In this document: positions 1 to 22,354 of the stretch, one piece after another | How positions within the stretch are numbered: position 1 is the first letter of the stretch | Layout: every line of letters starts with the position of its first letter | DNA from: Microcebus murinus | Taxonomy: Eukaryota > Chordata > Mammalia > Primates > Cheirogaleidae | Direction of reading: 5' to 3' | NCBI RefSeq assembly: GCF_040939455.1 | Contig: NC_134107.1 | Span: 11,657,537 to 11,721,536, forward strand | Length of the DNA: 64,000 nucleotides | Position numbers and translations under genes: made by a program | The notes under the pieces: model-generated | The model's input: only the letters and a program-made list of their open reading frames with translations | Databases searched by the model: none | What the model was told of the DNA's origin: nothing

Positions 1-25
1 TGGGTTCCAAGGCTTCTCCTGGCAG

Positions 26-3000
26 GTACCAGGGCTTGGAGCAGCGGCTGGAGGCTGAGCTGCAGGCGGCGGCAACCAGCAAGGAGGAGGCGCTGATGGA
101 GCTCAAGACCAGGGCTCTGCAGCTGGAAGATGAGCTGCTCCAGGTGAGGCCAGGCGGCGCTGGGAGCCGGGGCACGTCCCACCCCGCCCTCCATCCATGG
201 CAGGCTCCGGGGTTGCCTGTGCTCCTGGTCTTGCCCCTGGATTCTCGGCTAGTTACTCGCTTGCAGGAGGGCGCACTGAGCTGGGAGCCAGGTGCCTGTG
301 CAGCCTCTCGGGGCCTTGCCTCCCCCATGCTGCAGGCGCCTGCTCTGCCTCCCTCGCCCTGCTCCACCACTTCCTAGCCGGCTTAGCTACTGGCATCACT
401 GTCAGTCAGTGGTTGTTTCTGATGTCCCACTGTGTGTGGGCTCAGTGCTAAGTGCGGGGTGACGGTGGGACCCCATACCAGCCCACCGCCCTCAGGGAGC
501 TCATAGTCCAGTCAGGATAGAGGCAAGAAAACAAGCAATGATAACACAGGGTGCCAGGGACCATGATGAGTTCATGCAAGGGCTGATGGCAGAGCCCAGC
601 AAGGTGACTGGCAGGCTCATGTGCGGTTGGTCAGGGGAGGTTTTCTGGAACAAGCAGTGTTGAGACTGAGGCTTACAGTAAGAGCGGGGTGGCGAGGGTG
701 TTGCACGCAGGAGAAACAGCATGGGCCAGGGCAAGGCTGTGCCGCAGACCAGCAGAAGTTGAGAAGGGCAGGGTCAAGACTGATGGGGCTTTGGGAACCG
801 GGAACCGGGAGCTGGGAGCGCGTGCTTGTAGGATCGAGGGGAAGGCGTGGGCAGTGTTAAATGCTGCTGAAGGGGCGTCCCCAAGCTGCCACTGCTGCCC
901 TGCGTGACCTCCCAGGGCCTCTCTCCCTGCAGTTACGCCAGGGCGCTGTGGAGCTGGGACCCCAGGAGCAGGCCAAGCCTCAGACGGTGGAGACCCCAAA
1001 TGTGCGGCTCATCGAGGTGGAGCGCAGTGTGAGTGTTGGGGGGTGCTGACACGAGTGCTGAGGGGTGCCCGGCTTCCTGGCCCCTGCTGACCACCCCTTT
1101 CTGGGCAGAACGCTACACTGGTGGCCGAGAAGACGGCTTTGCAGGGGCAGCTGCAGCACCTGGAGGGGCAGCTGGGGAGCCTGCAGGGCCGTGCCCAGGA
1201 GCTGCTGCAGCAGAGCCAGCGGGCTCAGGAGCACAGCAGCAGGCTGCAGGTGGGTGGTGGCCTGGGTGCCCCATTCTCTGCCTGGTCACCACTGTCCTGC
1301 CCTAGCCCTCTGCCTCCATAGCTCCTTTCCAGCCTGGGGTCCCACCGCAGTGGTCCCTGCCCCCTTCTCTGCCCTAGGCCGAGAAGTCTGTGTTGGAGAC
1401 ACAGGGCCAGGAGCTGCACAGGAAGCTGGGGGTGCTGGAGGAGGAGGTGCGGGCGGCGCGGCGGTCCCAGGAGGAGACCCGCGGGCAGCAGCAGGCCCTG
1501 CTGCGGGACCACGAGGCCCTGGCACAACTGCAGCGGCGGCAGGAGGCCGAGCTAGAGGGCCTGCTGGTGCGACACCGAGACCTCAAGGCCAACGTGCGGG
1601 CACTGGAGCTGGCCCACCGGGAGCTGCAGGGCCGGTGAGCTTCCCCACACACCTCGCCCCTCTCCCCGCACCCCTTCCTGCCAGAGCAGACTCCCTCAGC
1701 AAGCCTGACTCTACCAGGAAGCACATCCACCTCACCTTGCCAAGCTCCAGCTGCTGCCATGCCCCTGGGGCGCGTGGCTGGGCTCCCCATACTTCTGGGC
1801 TGGCTCAAGGAGGAGCTTATCTCTTAAGAGTGATGGGCTCCTGGCATTCCGCCTGACGGATTTGCCTGGGGGCCTGTGCTTAGGAAATGATGGACTCCCC
1901 CATGTCCAGACAGTCCAGCCACCTGCTTGCTATGGCCCCAAGCCCCTGCAGCCTCTTAACCACTTGTCCATCCCAGGCACGAGCAGCTGCAGGCCCAGCG
2001 GGCCAACGTGGAGGCGCAGGAGGTGGCCCTGCTGGCAGAGCGTGAACGCCTGATGCAGGACGGGCACCGGCAGCGGGGCCTGGAAGAGGAGCTGCGGAGG
2101 CTACAGAGCGAGCATGACAGGTGCCCGCCCTGGCACAGCCCCTGGCTCAGGCTGCCCTCAGTGTTCCCTCCTGTGAAGTGGGTTGGGGGTGTGGGGTCCT
2201 GCCTCGCCTCCTCTCCCCGGCGTAACTGCTCCGGCTGGCCCGAGGGCTCTGGGGAGTGGGGCCCCTTGGAGAGCAGCTATTCTTGCCCCCGAAGGGCTCA
2301 GCTGCTGCTGGCGGAAGTGTCCCGAGAGCGCGGGGAGCTGCAGGGTGAGCGCGGGGAGCTGCGGGGCCGGCTGGCGCGGCTGGAGCTGGAGCGGGCACAG
2401 CTGGAGATGCAGAGCCAGCAGTTGCGTGAGTCCAACCAGCAGCTGGACCTGAGCGCCTGCCGGCTGACCACGCAGTGCGAGGTGTGGCAGGTGGTGGCTG
2501 GGGGTGGCTGAGGTGAAGGGGGCTGCCTGGTTCCACCCCTGACCCCAGCTGCTGCCCGCCAGCTACTGACCCAGCTGCGGAGCGCCCAGGAAGAGGAGAA
2601 CCGGCAGCTGCTGGCCGAAGTGCAGGCCCTGAGCCGGGAGAACAGGGAGCTCCTGGAGCGCAGCCTGGAGAGCCGGGACCACCTGCACCGCGAGCAGCGC
2701 GAGTACCTGTGAGCCCACTGCCAGGAGCCCGGTGGGCCTGCACTCCTCTTTGGCGGTCCCGTGCTAGGCCTCCCCCAGCCTCATGCCCACCCTTCCCCTC
2801 CCCCTCCTGCCAGGGACCAGCTTAACGCCCTGCGCCGCGAGAAGCAGAAGCTGGTGGAGAAGATCATGGATCAGTACCGCGTGTTGGAGCCTGGGCCCCT
2901 GCCCCGGACCAAGTGAGTGGCCCTATCCACATTGGGCCAGGCATCCTGCCAAGCCCTGCCCTGCCCTCTGACCCCGGCCCAGCTCACGTCCTGGCCCCAG

Positions 3001-5411
3001 TGAGGGTTGGCCTGGCCTTTGCCATCCCCGATATGACCTTCCTCTCTCTCCTTCCTCCCTGTCCTTACTCCCTCTTGTGCCCTCTTGCCCCCAGGAAGGG
3101 CAGCTGGCTGGCAGACAAGGTGAAGAGGCTGATGCGGCCCTGGAGGGAGGGGGGCCCCCATGGGGGGCCGCGCCTGGGGGCCGATGGGGCTGGCAGCACC
3201 GAGAGCCTGGGGGGCCCCCCGGAGACGGAGCTCCCCGAGGGCAGGGAGGCAGATGGGACAGGTGGGTCTGGGGGCCAGGTGACCAGGATGGTCCCTTCCC
3301 GACACCCCCCAACCCCACCTTAGCTCCTGACTCACTGCCTAGCCTGCACACCTGCCCCCACCTCCCCACCTTCCCTGACGCTTCCCCAACCTGCCCAGAT
3401 GCTGGCACCTCCCTGCTGCCTCCTTGCCAGCTACCCAGCCTACCCCATCCGCAGTGGCGCCTAGGACCTCAGAGTAGCAGGGGACTCTAGTGAGAGGTCA
3501 TTTATTCTAGATAGCAGATGAGGAAACTGAGGCCCAGGGAGGGGATATTCTGTGCCCAAGGTCACACAATGAGCTAGTGTCAGAGCCATCCCAGGGCCCA
3601 CCCAGCCTCATTTGCCTGGTCCCCACCTCTGCTTCTCCCCTCCCCGGCTCTGTGCAGCTTCATCTGCTGGCCCCTCCGCTGCGACCAGCCCCCACCTGCC
3701 CTTCTCTGACACCCTGCCTGCATGTGCCTCTTGCAGGGCCCCCTTCACCGGCACCCATGCGCCGGGCCCAGAGCTCCCTCTGCCTGCGAGAGGAGACCCT
3801 GGCAGGGGGGCAGCGGCGGAAACTCAGCTCAAGGTTCCCTGCGGGGCGAAGCTCGGAGTCCTTCAGCCCGGGGGACACCCCTCGACAGCGATTCCGACAG
3901 CGCCGTCCAGGTCCCCAGGGGGCACCAAGCTCCCATGGCAAAGGTGAGGGACAAGGGTCCCTGTCCCTGCTAGCCCCTCAACTCTCCATGGACCCACCAG
4001 CCCCTTGGGGGAGGGAGCTTCCTTCCTGTCCCCTCTGTCTCCTGCAAGTCCTGCCCACCTCTGCATTGGCCTCGGGGGCCTAGTGGCTGCCTTGTGCCTC
4101 CCAGGACCTGGCGTGGGATGGGATGACTCCGTTGAGACCCTCCAGGAACACGAAGCAGATGCCAACCGAGAGGGTGAGTGGGGTCTGGGGAAGGAGTGGG
4201 GTTATTTGCTGTGCCGGGGCCCCTAGCAGACTTCATTCATCCATTCTCCCATTTGACAATGATCCGTTACCAAGTGCCAGGTGGTGTGCTAGCTGAGGAC
4301 GCAGCAGGGAACATTCTAGTATGAGGAGGCAGACAATAAACCATTTGCATAGAAATAATTATTATCGACAACAGCTTCGACCTCTAGAAACATGATGTGA
4401 GCCACATATGTAGCCTTTAACTTTTCCAGTAGCCTCATTAGGAAAAGTAAAAAGAAACAGGTAAAATGAATTTTAATAACAGATCTTATTTAATTCAACA
4501 TGTAGTCAGTGTAAAATATCATGAATGAACTATTGGATGTGATTTTTCCATAAGTCTTTTTTTTTTTTTTTTGAGTCAGAGTCTCACTCTGTTGCCTAGA
4601 CTAGAGTGCCATGGCGTCAGCCTAGCTCACAGCAACCTCAAACTCTTAGGCTCAGATGATCCTCCTGCCTTAGCCTCCCAGGTAGCTGGGACTACAGGCA
4701 TGCACCACCATGCCCGGCTAATTTTTTGTATATATATATTTTTAGCTGGTCAATTACTTTCTTGCTATTTTTAGTAGAGACGGGGTCTAGCTCTTGCTCA
4801 GGCTGGTTTCGAACTCCTGACCTTAGAGCGATCCGCCCCCCTCGGCCTCCCAGAGTGTTAGGATTATAGGTGTGAGCCACTGCGCCCAGCCGATTTTTTC
4901 CATAGGTCTTTAAAGCACGTTGAAGTTCAGGCCAGCCAAGGTCCACCTGCTCAGCCTCCTACTGGGCAGCCCGGCCCTAGAGCACAAGGAGGTGCTAATG
5001 CTCTGTGGAGGGGGCAGTGTCAGGAGCTCTGGGCGGGCAGGTTGCAATTTTGGCTAGGGTGTTCAGAGTCAGCCCCAGAGAAGAAGCGAAGTTGAAGCAG
5101 GTTGGAGGTCAAGGTTTGTCATGTCTGCCTTAGAGGTGGAACAGCATTCCAGGCAGAGGGAATGGCATTCCTGGCAGAGGGGACGGCTGAAGAAAGGCCT
5201 GGCTTGGTGGAGCACTGGGAAGGCAGCTGGTGCAGCCGGAAAGGAGGAGTGAGAGAGGGTGGAGGGTGGGCAGAAGGGACAAAGGCCTGTGGGCCACCTT
5301 GAAAGCCAGGAGTCCTCCTGAGGGAGGTGGGCCTGAGCTAAGCCTTTCCTTGCAGGCCTCCAGGTACAGGAACCGGAGAAACGTCCCCTCACCCCTTCTC
5401 TCAGCCAGTGA
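26..5411 (+). CDS. CCDC88B: CCDC88B, 3' part (12 coding exons, 5' end outside window)
   Basis: Hook-related coiled-coil protein (HkRP3/gipie), known from T and NK cells, where it is linked to T-cell activation, lytic-granule positioning and ER-stress signalling. Coding exons: 26-143, 933-1028, 1109-1249, 1378-1634, 1977-2120, 2295-2481, 2563-2708, 2814-2912, 3095-3261, 3737-3943, 4105-4173, 5356-5411 (stop TGA 5409). All introns are GT-AG and all joins keep frame, giving 561 residues plus a split first codon; the human protein has about 1,476, so this is roughly the last 38%. Local residues 1-395 are Leu/Glu/Gln/Arg-rich heptad coiled coil without breaks, ending near DQYRVLEP. Residues 396-561 are a Ser/Pro/Arg-rich, probably disordered tail with [16 protein letters not shown] and [12 protein letters not shown], ending [11 protein letters not shown] see no stop or frameshift. 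The donor of exon 2295-2481 (GTGTGG) is weak. Identification rests on near-identity to the human protein as I remember it. Confidence 0.95.
3490..3600 (+). mobile_element. MIR SINE fragment in CCDC88B intron
   Basis: The stretch contains the MIR core/3' motif (gatgaggaaactgaggccca followed by ggtcacac), in the 475-base intron between exons 3095-3261 and 3737-3943. It is old and diverged. Confidence 0.7.
4226..4557. other. Intronic ancient repeat debris
   Basis: Part of the last CCDC88B intron. The first half (ccaagtgccaggtggtgtgc... cagcagggaacattctagt) resembles the very common mammalian 'tgtgccaggcactgtgctag' repeat family. The second half is AT-rich with no assignment. Confidence 0.45.
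4558..4891 (-). mobile_element. Alu, antisense, last CCDC88B intron
   Basis: Full dimeric Alu read on the minus strand: T-tract head, gagtcagagtctcactctg, lemur-type middle segment, and end at gccactgcgcccagcc. Flanks gatttttccataagtcttt (4541) and gattttttccataggtcttt (4892) are a target-site duplication with two differences, so the insertion is not recent. Confidence 0.9.
4911..5355. other. Rest of last CCDC88B intron
   Basis: GC-rich intronic sequence leading to the acceptor tccttgcag at 5355. It has a purine-rich stretch with two near-copies of 'attccaggcagaggga / attcctggcagaggg' (5148-5180). Nothing else is recognised. Confidence 0.5.
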
Positions 5412-5850
5412 CACCATGGGGACAGGGAGCTTGGGAGTGCAGACCTCTCGCCGCTGGAGTGCCAGTGGGGGCTCCAGGCAGACCAAGATCTCGGGGAGCC
5501 AGTGCTCCCAAGGGGAGTCCTTGGACAAGGAGGCCTGGGCCGCTACATCCCCCATGGCTAGCTCTGGGGCCCCGAAAGGGAGCTGCAACACATTTGTGGG
5601 CAGAGGGGATGGCCGGCCTCCGCAAGTGGCTCCAGGCCAGGGCTCAGGCTCGGCTATGTGGTCCCCGCAGGGGAGGCAGTCTCTGGGGCATCCCCCAGCT
5701 GAAGGAGGCTGGCAGGAGGGGGCAAGACAGCCCCCTGCCCAGTCCAGGTGGGGAGCTGGGGCTCATTCCCGGGGCCTCTGGCCTGGGCTGATAACTGAGC
5801 CTTAGCTGGGACGTGAGGGACATGAGAATAAAACTGAGATACAACCACCT
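5412..5850 (+). other. CCDC88B: CCDC88B 3'UTR
   Basis: Non-coding tail after the TGA at 5409-5411. It continues to the AATAAA at 5827, with cleavage expected near 5845. The open frames in it (for example 5408-5791) show no family resemblance and are GC-rich chance frames. Confidence 0.8.
5827..5832 (+). promoter_or_regulatory. CCDC88B poly(A) signal AATAAA
   Basis: A canonical AATAAA lies 416 bases after the stop codon and is followed by a GT-rich stretch (gttgggctctgtgtctg, 5852-5868) suited to a downstream element. It is the first AATAAA downstream of the stop. Confidence 0.75.
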
Positions 5851-7380
5851 GAGTTGGGCTCTGTGTCTGCATCTGGGCGTCTCGAGGCAGAAGAACACAT
5901 GTGGCCTAGCCCTCCTGGATGGCGGGGGGTCTGGCTGGAGGGCCCCTGCCTGGACAGCACAGCAAGGGGCTTTCTTCAGGGCCTCGGCCAGGCGGGCTGG
6001 CCAAAGCCTGGATGTCTCAGCGGGTGGGGAGGGGACTGGCACTCTGGGCAGCCAGAGGTGGGTGGGGTCTGAGGTCTGGGCTCAGGGGTGAGGGGCAGTG
6101 AAGCCCCTATGGCCCCTCTCCCACCCTCTCCCTCTCACCCTCTTCTCTCCATTTATATCTTCCTGCCTCCTCTTCCTCTCTCCCACCCCTTTGAGGTTGA
6201 GCCCTTCCCCAGGGAGTTCATGGCCTGGTGGGGCACCACCTAGTGCCAGGGGCTGCCACAGAGGTAGGAGGGACACCCGCTCTCTGAGCAGGGCTTCTAG
6301 CATGATGCCTGAGAAGGGGCAATTAGGCAGGTTGGCAGGATGTGAGTCAGGACACCTGGAGCCGCCCAGGGGAGGGTGGGGCTGCCTGGGGCTTTGATGT
6401 TGCAGCCTGAATTTGGGGGTGGGCAGAGCTGGGAGGGGCAGCCAGTCCAGCCTCCCCACTGTGGGCTGCAGTCTAACTCCTGCCTCCTGTATGCCAGAGC
6501 TTCGCAGGGCAGTCAGTGGGGGAGGAGCCCCTGCCTCCAGCTGGCAGAGCAACTGCAAGCCCCCTCCCATAGGCCTCAGGGGGAGGGCTCTGATGGCTGC
6601 CCTGCCTTGCTTTGTGGTGCCTGTGTCAGTGGGCAGGGAGGCGGAGGCAGGGTGAGGAGGGGGCAGAGGCTCTGGAGGACTGGCCCACTCAGGGCTCTGG
6701 GCCTGATGGGGAGAGGGGACTGCCCCAGTGGGGCTGGGCTGGGGCACAACTGCATGAGGTGTGCATGGAACCTGGTGGGCTGCGAACAGTGGCTGGGGTC
6801 TCAGGTGCTTTTTGCAGGCTCCCTCTAGAGAGAACTAGAGGTCAGAAAATCAGCCACTCCTCCCTGCCACCTGGTCCAGCTTGGCTCCAGCCTCCTCTCA
6901 GTGATAAAGCTCCTCCCCCCACAAAGGCAAGTCCGCAGGGGAGAGGGGTTCAGCCAGGCTGGCCCCACTGCGGAGATCTGAGTGACTTATGGAATCCACA
7001 CCCCCCTTAGCCTGTCCAGCACCAAGCACGTGGCCACGGCCGGGCTGAGCCTGTGCTGGCAGCCGCTGGCCTCCGGCTGCTCATCTGTCAAGGGGACATA
7101 CCAATTCCTTCCCTATTTGTACCGTCAGGGAGTGATCAAAAACGAAGTGGGTGGGCTGTGATTTTTATTAAACCCCTAACTTGGGCTGGTGGCTAAGAGA
7201 ATTGAACAGAAGGTGCTTGGTTGCCCTCAGGCTGGCACAGGTGGAAGGGAGGGCTCTATAAACGCCTGAGCGGGCACCCACGGCACCACTGGCTGTAGCA
7301 GCGTCCTGGGGCAGACACCTGGCTTGGTGGCGTTGGCCCAACAGGGGCTCCAGGTTGTCCTCGGTCGCAGGCATGGCTCC
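5851..7380. other. CCDC88B-RPS6KA4 intergenic gap
   Basis: About 1.5 kb of GC-rich unique DNA between the CCDC88B poly(A) site and the RPS6KA4 CpG-rich promoter. A pyrimidine-rich run lies at 6110-6190. A TATA-like ctataaa sits at 7256-7262, about 410 bases before the RPS6KA4 start codon. No gene or intact mobile element is seen. Confidence 0.5.
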
Positions 7381-7672
7381 CGAGGGGTACTTCCAGTCCC
7401 CCGGAGCCTGGGGGTGGGTGGGTTCCGGAGCGCACCCTGACGGCCGCCCCGGGCCCAGGGACAGGGCCTCCTCTGCCGGCGCCCACCCGCAGCCCGGCGC
7501 TGTCACGTTCCAGCCGCCTGACTCAGGCCGCGGGGCGGGGAGCCGGGAGGCGGCGCCGGCGCCCGACTCGGCCCCGGAGGCGGCACCAGGAAGCGCCCGC
7601 CCCGGCCGAAGCCGCCATGTAACCGGCGCCGCCCGGAGCCCGAGCTGCGCGGGCCCCAGCGACCCGCCCGCC

Positions 7673-18872
<11,200 letters not shown>

Positions 18873-19605
18873 CCCCTGCCACTGTGATCCCCGCTTCCCC
18901 CATAGGGGCTGTGTCCTGGGAGCCCGGCTTACTGCCCCCAGCCCTCTGCCAGCGGCTCCGCCCTGATCCCCAGGGATCGTCCTTCCCCCTCCCACCCTAC
19001 TCCCAGACAGAGCAGAAGTATTTTTATAAGCTGAGAATTTTTTATGTCTTACCAGATAGAGTTAGAGATGCAGGGAAGGAGGGGGCCTGCTGCGGAGCGG
19101 GGCGTGGGAGGCCCTCTCCTAAGCCACTGCCTCATCTGGGTAGAAGGCTCCTCCCAGGGGGCTGCTCCAACGGGAAGGACCCCCCCCATTTCTAAACACT
19201 GTTGCCAAGGGAGAAACTGGGACCCCCCCTCCCCTATTCTCCCTTGAGGTCCTGCTCCTGGGAGGGGGCACCCATCAAGCTGTCACTTTATGGACTGTCT
19301 GTGCAATTATGTCCACCAAACACCGGTGTTGGGGGGATTGAGGGAGAGGGCTTGAGGGACCCCCTGAAGCATTTCTGCCTCACATTATGTCACCTGCTTC
19401 TCCCCTATTGGGGCTGAGGAAAGAAGTAGGCGACCCCCTAAGAGGGGAGGCCCCCCTTCTCACCCACCCCCTCCCCTTTGGCACAGCTGTTCCTGGCTAG
19501 GGGTGGGACCTTGGGGGCCTGGGCTGGGCATCCGTGGTCGCTGCCTCAGCCCATCCAGGCTGTGCCTTTGACTTAAAAATAAAAGTCCACCCAGTGCTGT
19601 GTGTG
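18873..19605 (+). other. RPS6KA4: RPS6KA4 3'UTR
   Basis: About 730 bases from the TAG to the expected cleavage site. GC-rich with C-runs (cccccccatttc, cccccccttctc). The tattttTATAagctgagaattttttatg stretch at 19019-19046 is the only AT-rich island in the UTR and could matter for mRNA stability. Confidence 0.8.
19578..19583 (+). promoter_or_regulatory. RPS6KA4 poly(A) signal AATAAA
   Basis: AATAAA followed at 20-50 bases by gtgctgtgtgtggcatgtgt, an ideal GU-rich downstream element. This pairing is strong evidence for the gene's 3' end. Confidence 0.88.
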
Positions 19606-19834
19606 GCATGTGTGTGTGTGCCCGTTCGTGGTGTGGATGTCTGGAGAGAGGTCCTGGGCAGACTGCCAGCCACTGGAGTCTGAGACCTCAGAGGGGAGGG
19701 ACTGGCAGACCTTTCTGGGATAAGAAGGTACCCTGTGTCCTTGGCTTTTGACATGAGCAGTAGGAGGGCCAAACTCTCATCTTGGGTGTGCATCTGGACA
19801 GCTCTACCATGTATACTTATCATTTAGGATTCTT
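19606..19834. other. Unassigned DNA after RPS6KA4
   Basis: Unique sequence with no open frame worth noting. Nothing recognised. Confidence 0.4.
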
Positions 19835-20135
19835 TTGGTTGTGAGTACAGGTGCTCCTGTGTTTCTGATGGGGCTACATCCTGATAAGCCCATTGTAAGT
19901 AGAATATGCATTTAATGCTGGCAGCACAGCAGAAAGTTCCCAACTTACAATGCCTGGACTTAGATTTTTCGATTTGAGGATGGTGCCAAAGCGGTAGGCA
20001 TTCAGTAGAAACAGTACCCCATCAAAAATTGTAAGGAGCTTCTTTACTTATTATGGGATTGTGTCCCCATAAACCCATCGTAAGGTTGCAAAATAGTAAG
20101 TCGAACCTTTGTTATGTCGGGCATCTGTAATAGAA
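19835..20135. mobile_element. Tigger-like MITE remnant
   Basis: The right end carries tgtccccataaacccatcgt then agtaagtcgaac and gtcgggcatctgta. The left end carries the decayed counterpart (aggtgctcctgtgtttctga, gataagcccattgtaagtag). I recognise this as one of the mammalian pogo/Tigger-derived families, without certainty about its name. Confidence 0.55.
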
Positions 20136-20139
20136 AACC

Positions 20140-20500
20140 CACGCTAAACTTGCTTAAGCAAAACAGGATTTTTTAGGCTTTAGTAACACACACAGTCCAG
20201 TGGTGTCAGAACTCAAACATATGATGGAGACTCGGAAACTGAGTCCTGAGTCCTGTTATTCTGTTTTCTTGGTAATGGGCCAGTCTGGAGACTCTCCTTA
20301 TGGCCCCAAGACTGGTACTAGGGACTAAAAGGCTTGTGGGGGCTGCATATGACAATCTGGTGATAGTCTGTTTTAGCAGTTTCAGGCAAACTCTGACATG
20401 TGCTCTGATTGGATCCACTTAGGTCATGTGTCCATCCTGAACCAATCACTGTAGCCAGGAGTGCAATGTGCTGATTGGCTTAGATCTGGATGGACTCTCC
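20140..20500. mobile_element. Ancient interspersed repeat, family uncertain
   Basis: The phrases catgtgtccatcctgaacca and atcactgtagccagg...tgctgattggc repeat a motif seen in a common old mammalian repeat. It is too decayed to assign a family or an orientation. Confidence 0.4.
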
Positions 20501-21225
20501 TTCTGGAAGTTCATTGGGTGGAGAGCAGGGGAAGGGGTGTGTCCTAGAGGGAGATCAGGTGCACCTGGCTTGGTCAATGAAGGACAGAGGTGAAGGGAGT
20601 AGCCTTGCTCATTATGGCCCTCACAGGAGTCAGAGTGTGGCCCCCTCTCCGGGAGTGCCCGAGACTCCTCCCTGTGTGATCCTTGCTCCGTGGTTGTGGC
20701 CATAGTGCGGTTGTGGCCTGAGCACCTTCGCGGGCACCCTAGGTCACAGGACCTTTTGTCCACATAGCGAGGGCGCCCTGACAGCCCGCACCCCAGGCCC
20801 TGCCTGAACACCCTCACCCCCTTCCCGGCTCCTGGCCGCCTCCTGCAGCTTCTCTCCCCAGAGCTGTGGGACCATCTCACAGTGAACCTTTCTCTCCTGT
20901 CCTGAAGTTTGCTTCTTGGAAGAGAAGGTACATGGAGGCCTGAGGATCTTAGCTGGGCCCCAAGAGATGCTGAAGTCGGGGCAAAGCCATGCAGGCGGGG
21001 CCTCAGAGGAGTGGGTCAGGGGCAGTTGGGTGGTACAGGGTTGCCCAACTGTGTCCCATTCTGGTGGTCTGGGAGGGGCCCAAGACAAGTCCTCTAGGAA
21101 GGCAGAGAAGGGGAAAGATCGCCAAGTCTGATCCCCGTGTTACCAGCTGTGTGACTTCAGCAAGTCACCTTATAGTCCCAGGCTTCCCCTTTTGTCAAAA
21201 GGAGGAACTATTATGGAAAATTAAC
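20501..21225. other. Unique DNA
   Basis: GC-rich with chance open frames on both strands. The last part (21130-21180, gctgtgtgacttcagcaagt) is a MIR core fragment, sense. No gene recognised. Confidence 0.45.
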
Positions 21226-21484
21226 AGGCTGGGCATGGTGGCTCATGCCTGTAATCCTAGCACTCTGGGAAGATGAGGCGGAAGGATTGCCTGAGCTCAG
21301 GAGTTTGAGATCAGCCTGAGCAAGAGTGAGACCCCAGAAAAATTAGGCAGGCATGTGGTGCACCTGTAGTCCCAGCTACTGCAGAGGCTCCAGAGGCTGA
21401 GCCAGGAGGATTGGTTGAGCCTAGGAGTTTAAGGTTGCTGTGAGCTATGACGACACCACTGTCTTCCACCCAGGGTGACAGATG
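21226..21484 (+). mobile_element. Old Alu, sense, internally deleted
   Basis: Starts ggctgggcatggtggctcat and ends at cacccagggtgacag. The linker between arms is missing (gaccccagaaaaattaggca), and there is no A-tail. Confidence 0.85.
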
Positions 21485-21509
21485 TAAGAGTGTGGTCATT
21501 TATTTATTT

Positions 21510-21829
21510 CTTTTTTTTTTTGAGACAGAGTCTCGCTTTGTTGCCCAGGCTAGAGTGAGTGTCGTGGCGTCAGCCTAGCTCACAGCAACCTCAAACTCCT
21601 GGGCTCGAGTGATCCTTCTGCCTCAGCCTCCCGGGTAGCTGGGACTACAGGCATGCGCCACCATGCCCAGCTAATTTTTTATATATATATCAGTTGGCCA
21701 ATTAATTTCTTTCTATTTATAGTAGAGACGGGGTCTCGCTCTTGCTCAGGCTGGTTTCGAACTCCTGACCTCGAGCAATCCGCCCGCCTCGGCCTCCCAA
21801 GAGCTAGGATTACAGGCGTGAGCCACAGT
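21510..21829 (-). mobile_element. Alu, antisense, lemur type
   Basis: T-tract, gagacagagtctcgctttgt, cagttggccaattaatttct middle segment, and end at caggcgtgagccaca; the last bases of the head (ccgcgcccggc) are missing. Confidence 0.92.
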
Positions 21830-21834
21830 GGTCA

Positions 21835-21990
21835 TTTATTTTTAATTTTTATTTATTTATTTGCTCCTTATCATTCGACTTGTAGAGTATGGTCATTTCA
21901 TCACCAAGTAGTCATTGAGATTTACTGAGCTCTTCCAATGTGCAGGGACCCTTCTGAGCACTCAACGTGGGAATCTCATTTAAGGATGTG
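21835..21990. other. AT-rich spacer between Alus
   Basis: A (TTTA)-rich stretch then tttactgagctcttccaatgtgcagggac, an old 'tactgagc...tgtgcca' type repeat fragment. Nothing more. Confidence 0.4.
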
Positions 21991-22003
21991 AAAAAGGACC
22001 ATT

Positions 22004-22083
22004 TCCTTCCTTCCTTCCTTCCTTCCTTCCTTCCTTCCTTCCTTCCTTCCTTCCTTCCTTCCTTCCTTCTTTCCTTCCTTTCT
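22004..22083. repeat. (TTCC)n microsatellite grown from an Alu tail
   Basis: About 17 near-perfect TTCC units followed by ttctttccttcctttctttt. It occupies the place of the T-tract head of the next antisense Alu. Confidence 0.95.
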
Positions 22084-22346
22084 TTTGACACAACCTCAAA
22101 CTCCTGGGCTCAAGGGATCCTCCTGTCTCAGCCTCCCAAGTAGCTGGGACTACAGGCATGCACTGCCATGCCTGGCTCATTTTTTCTATATATATGTTAG
22201 TTGGCCAATTAATTTCTTTCTATTTTTAGTAGAGACGGGGTCTCGCTCTTGCTCAGGCTGGTTTCGAACTCCTGACCTTGAGCAATCCGCCGGCCTCGGC
22301 CTCCCAGAGTGCTAGGATTACAGGCGTGAGCCACCGCGCCCAGCCA
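22084..22346 (-). mobile_element. Alu, antisense, 3' end replaced by microsatellite
   Basis: Begins acacaacctcaaactcctgg; the usual first 60 bases after the T-tract are lost. Ends gtgagccaccgcgcccagcc. Flanks ggaccattt at 21997 and 22351 are the target duplication, so the microsatellite lies inside the insertion. Confidence 0.88.
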
Positions 22347-22354
22347 ATGTGGAC

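Noticed and set aside
1065..1856. 263-codon open frame on the plus strand across CCDC88B exons
   Set aside because: It is the +1 shadow of GC-rich coding exons and introns; the true frame is fixed by spliced homology to CCDC88B.
2147..2743. 198-codon open frame on the minus strand
   Set aside because: Antisense shadow of CCDC88B exons with Pro/Ala/Gly-rich composition and no splice or start context.
6082..6747. 221-codon minus-strand frame in the CCDC88B-RPS6KA4 gap
   Set aside because: Composition is that of GC-rich noncoding DNA. No family resemblance, and no promoter or poly(A) signal fits it.
7256..7262. TATA-like ctataaa as a core promoter for RPS6KA4
   Set aside because: It lies outside the CpG-rich block and about 410 bases before the start codon. 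The CpG context suggests a TATA-less start further down. An alternative upstream start is possible but not supported.
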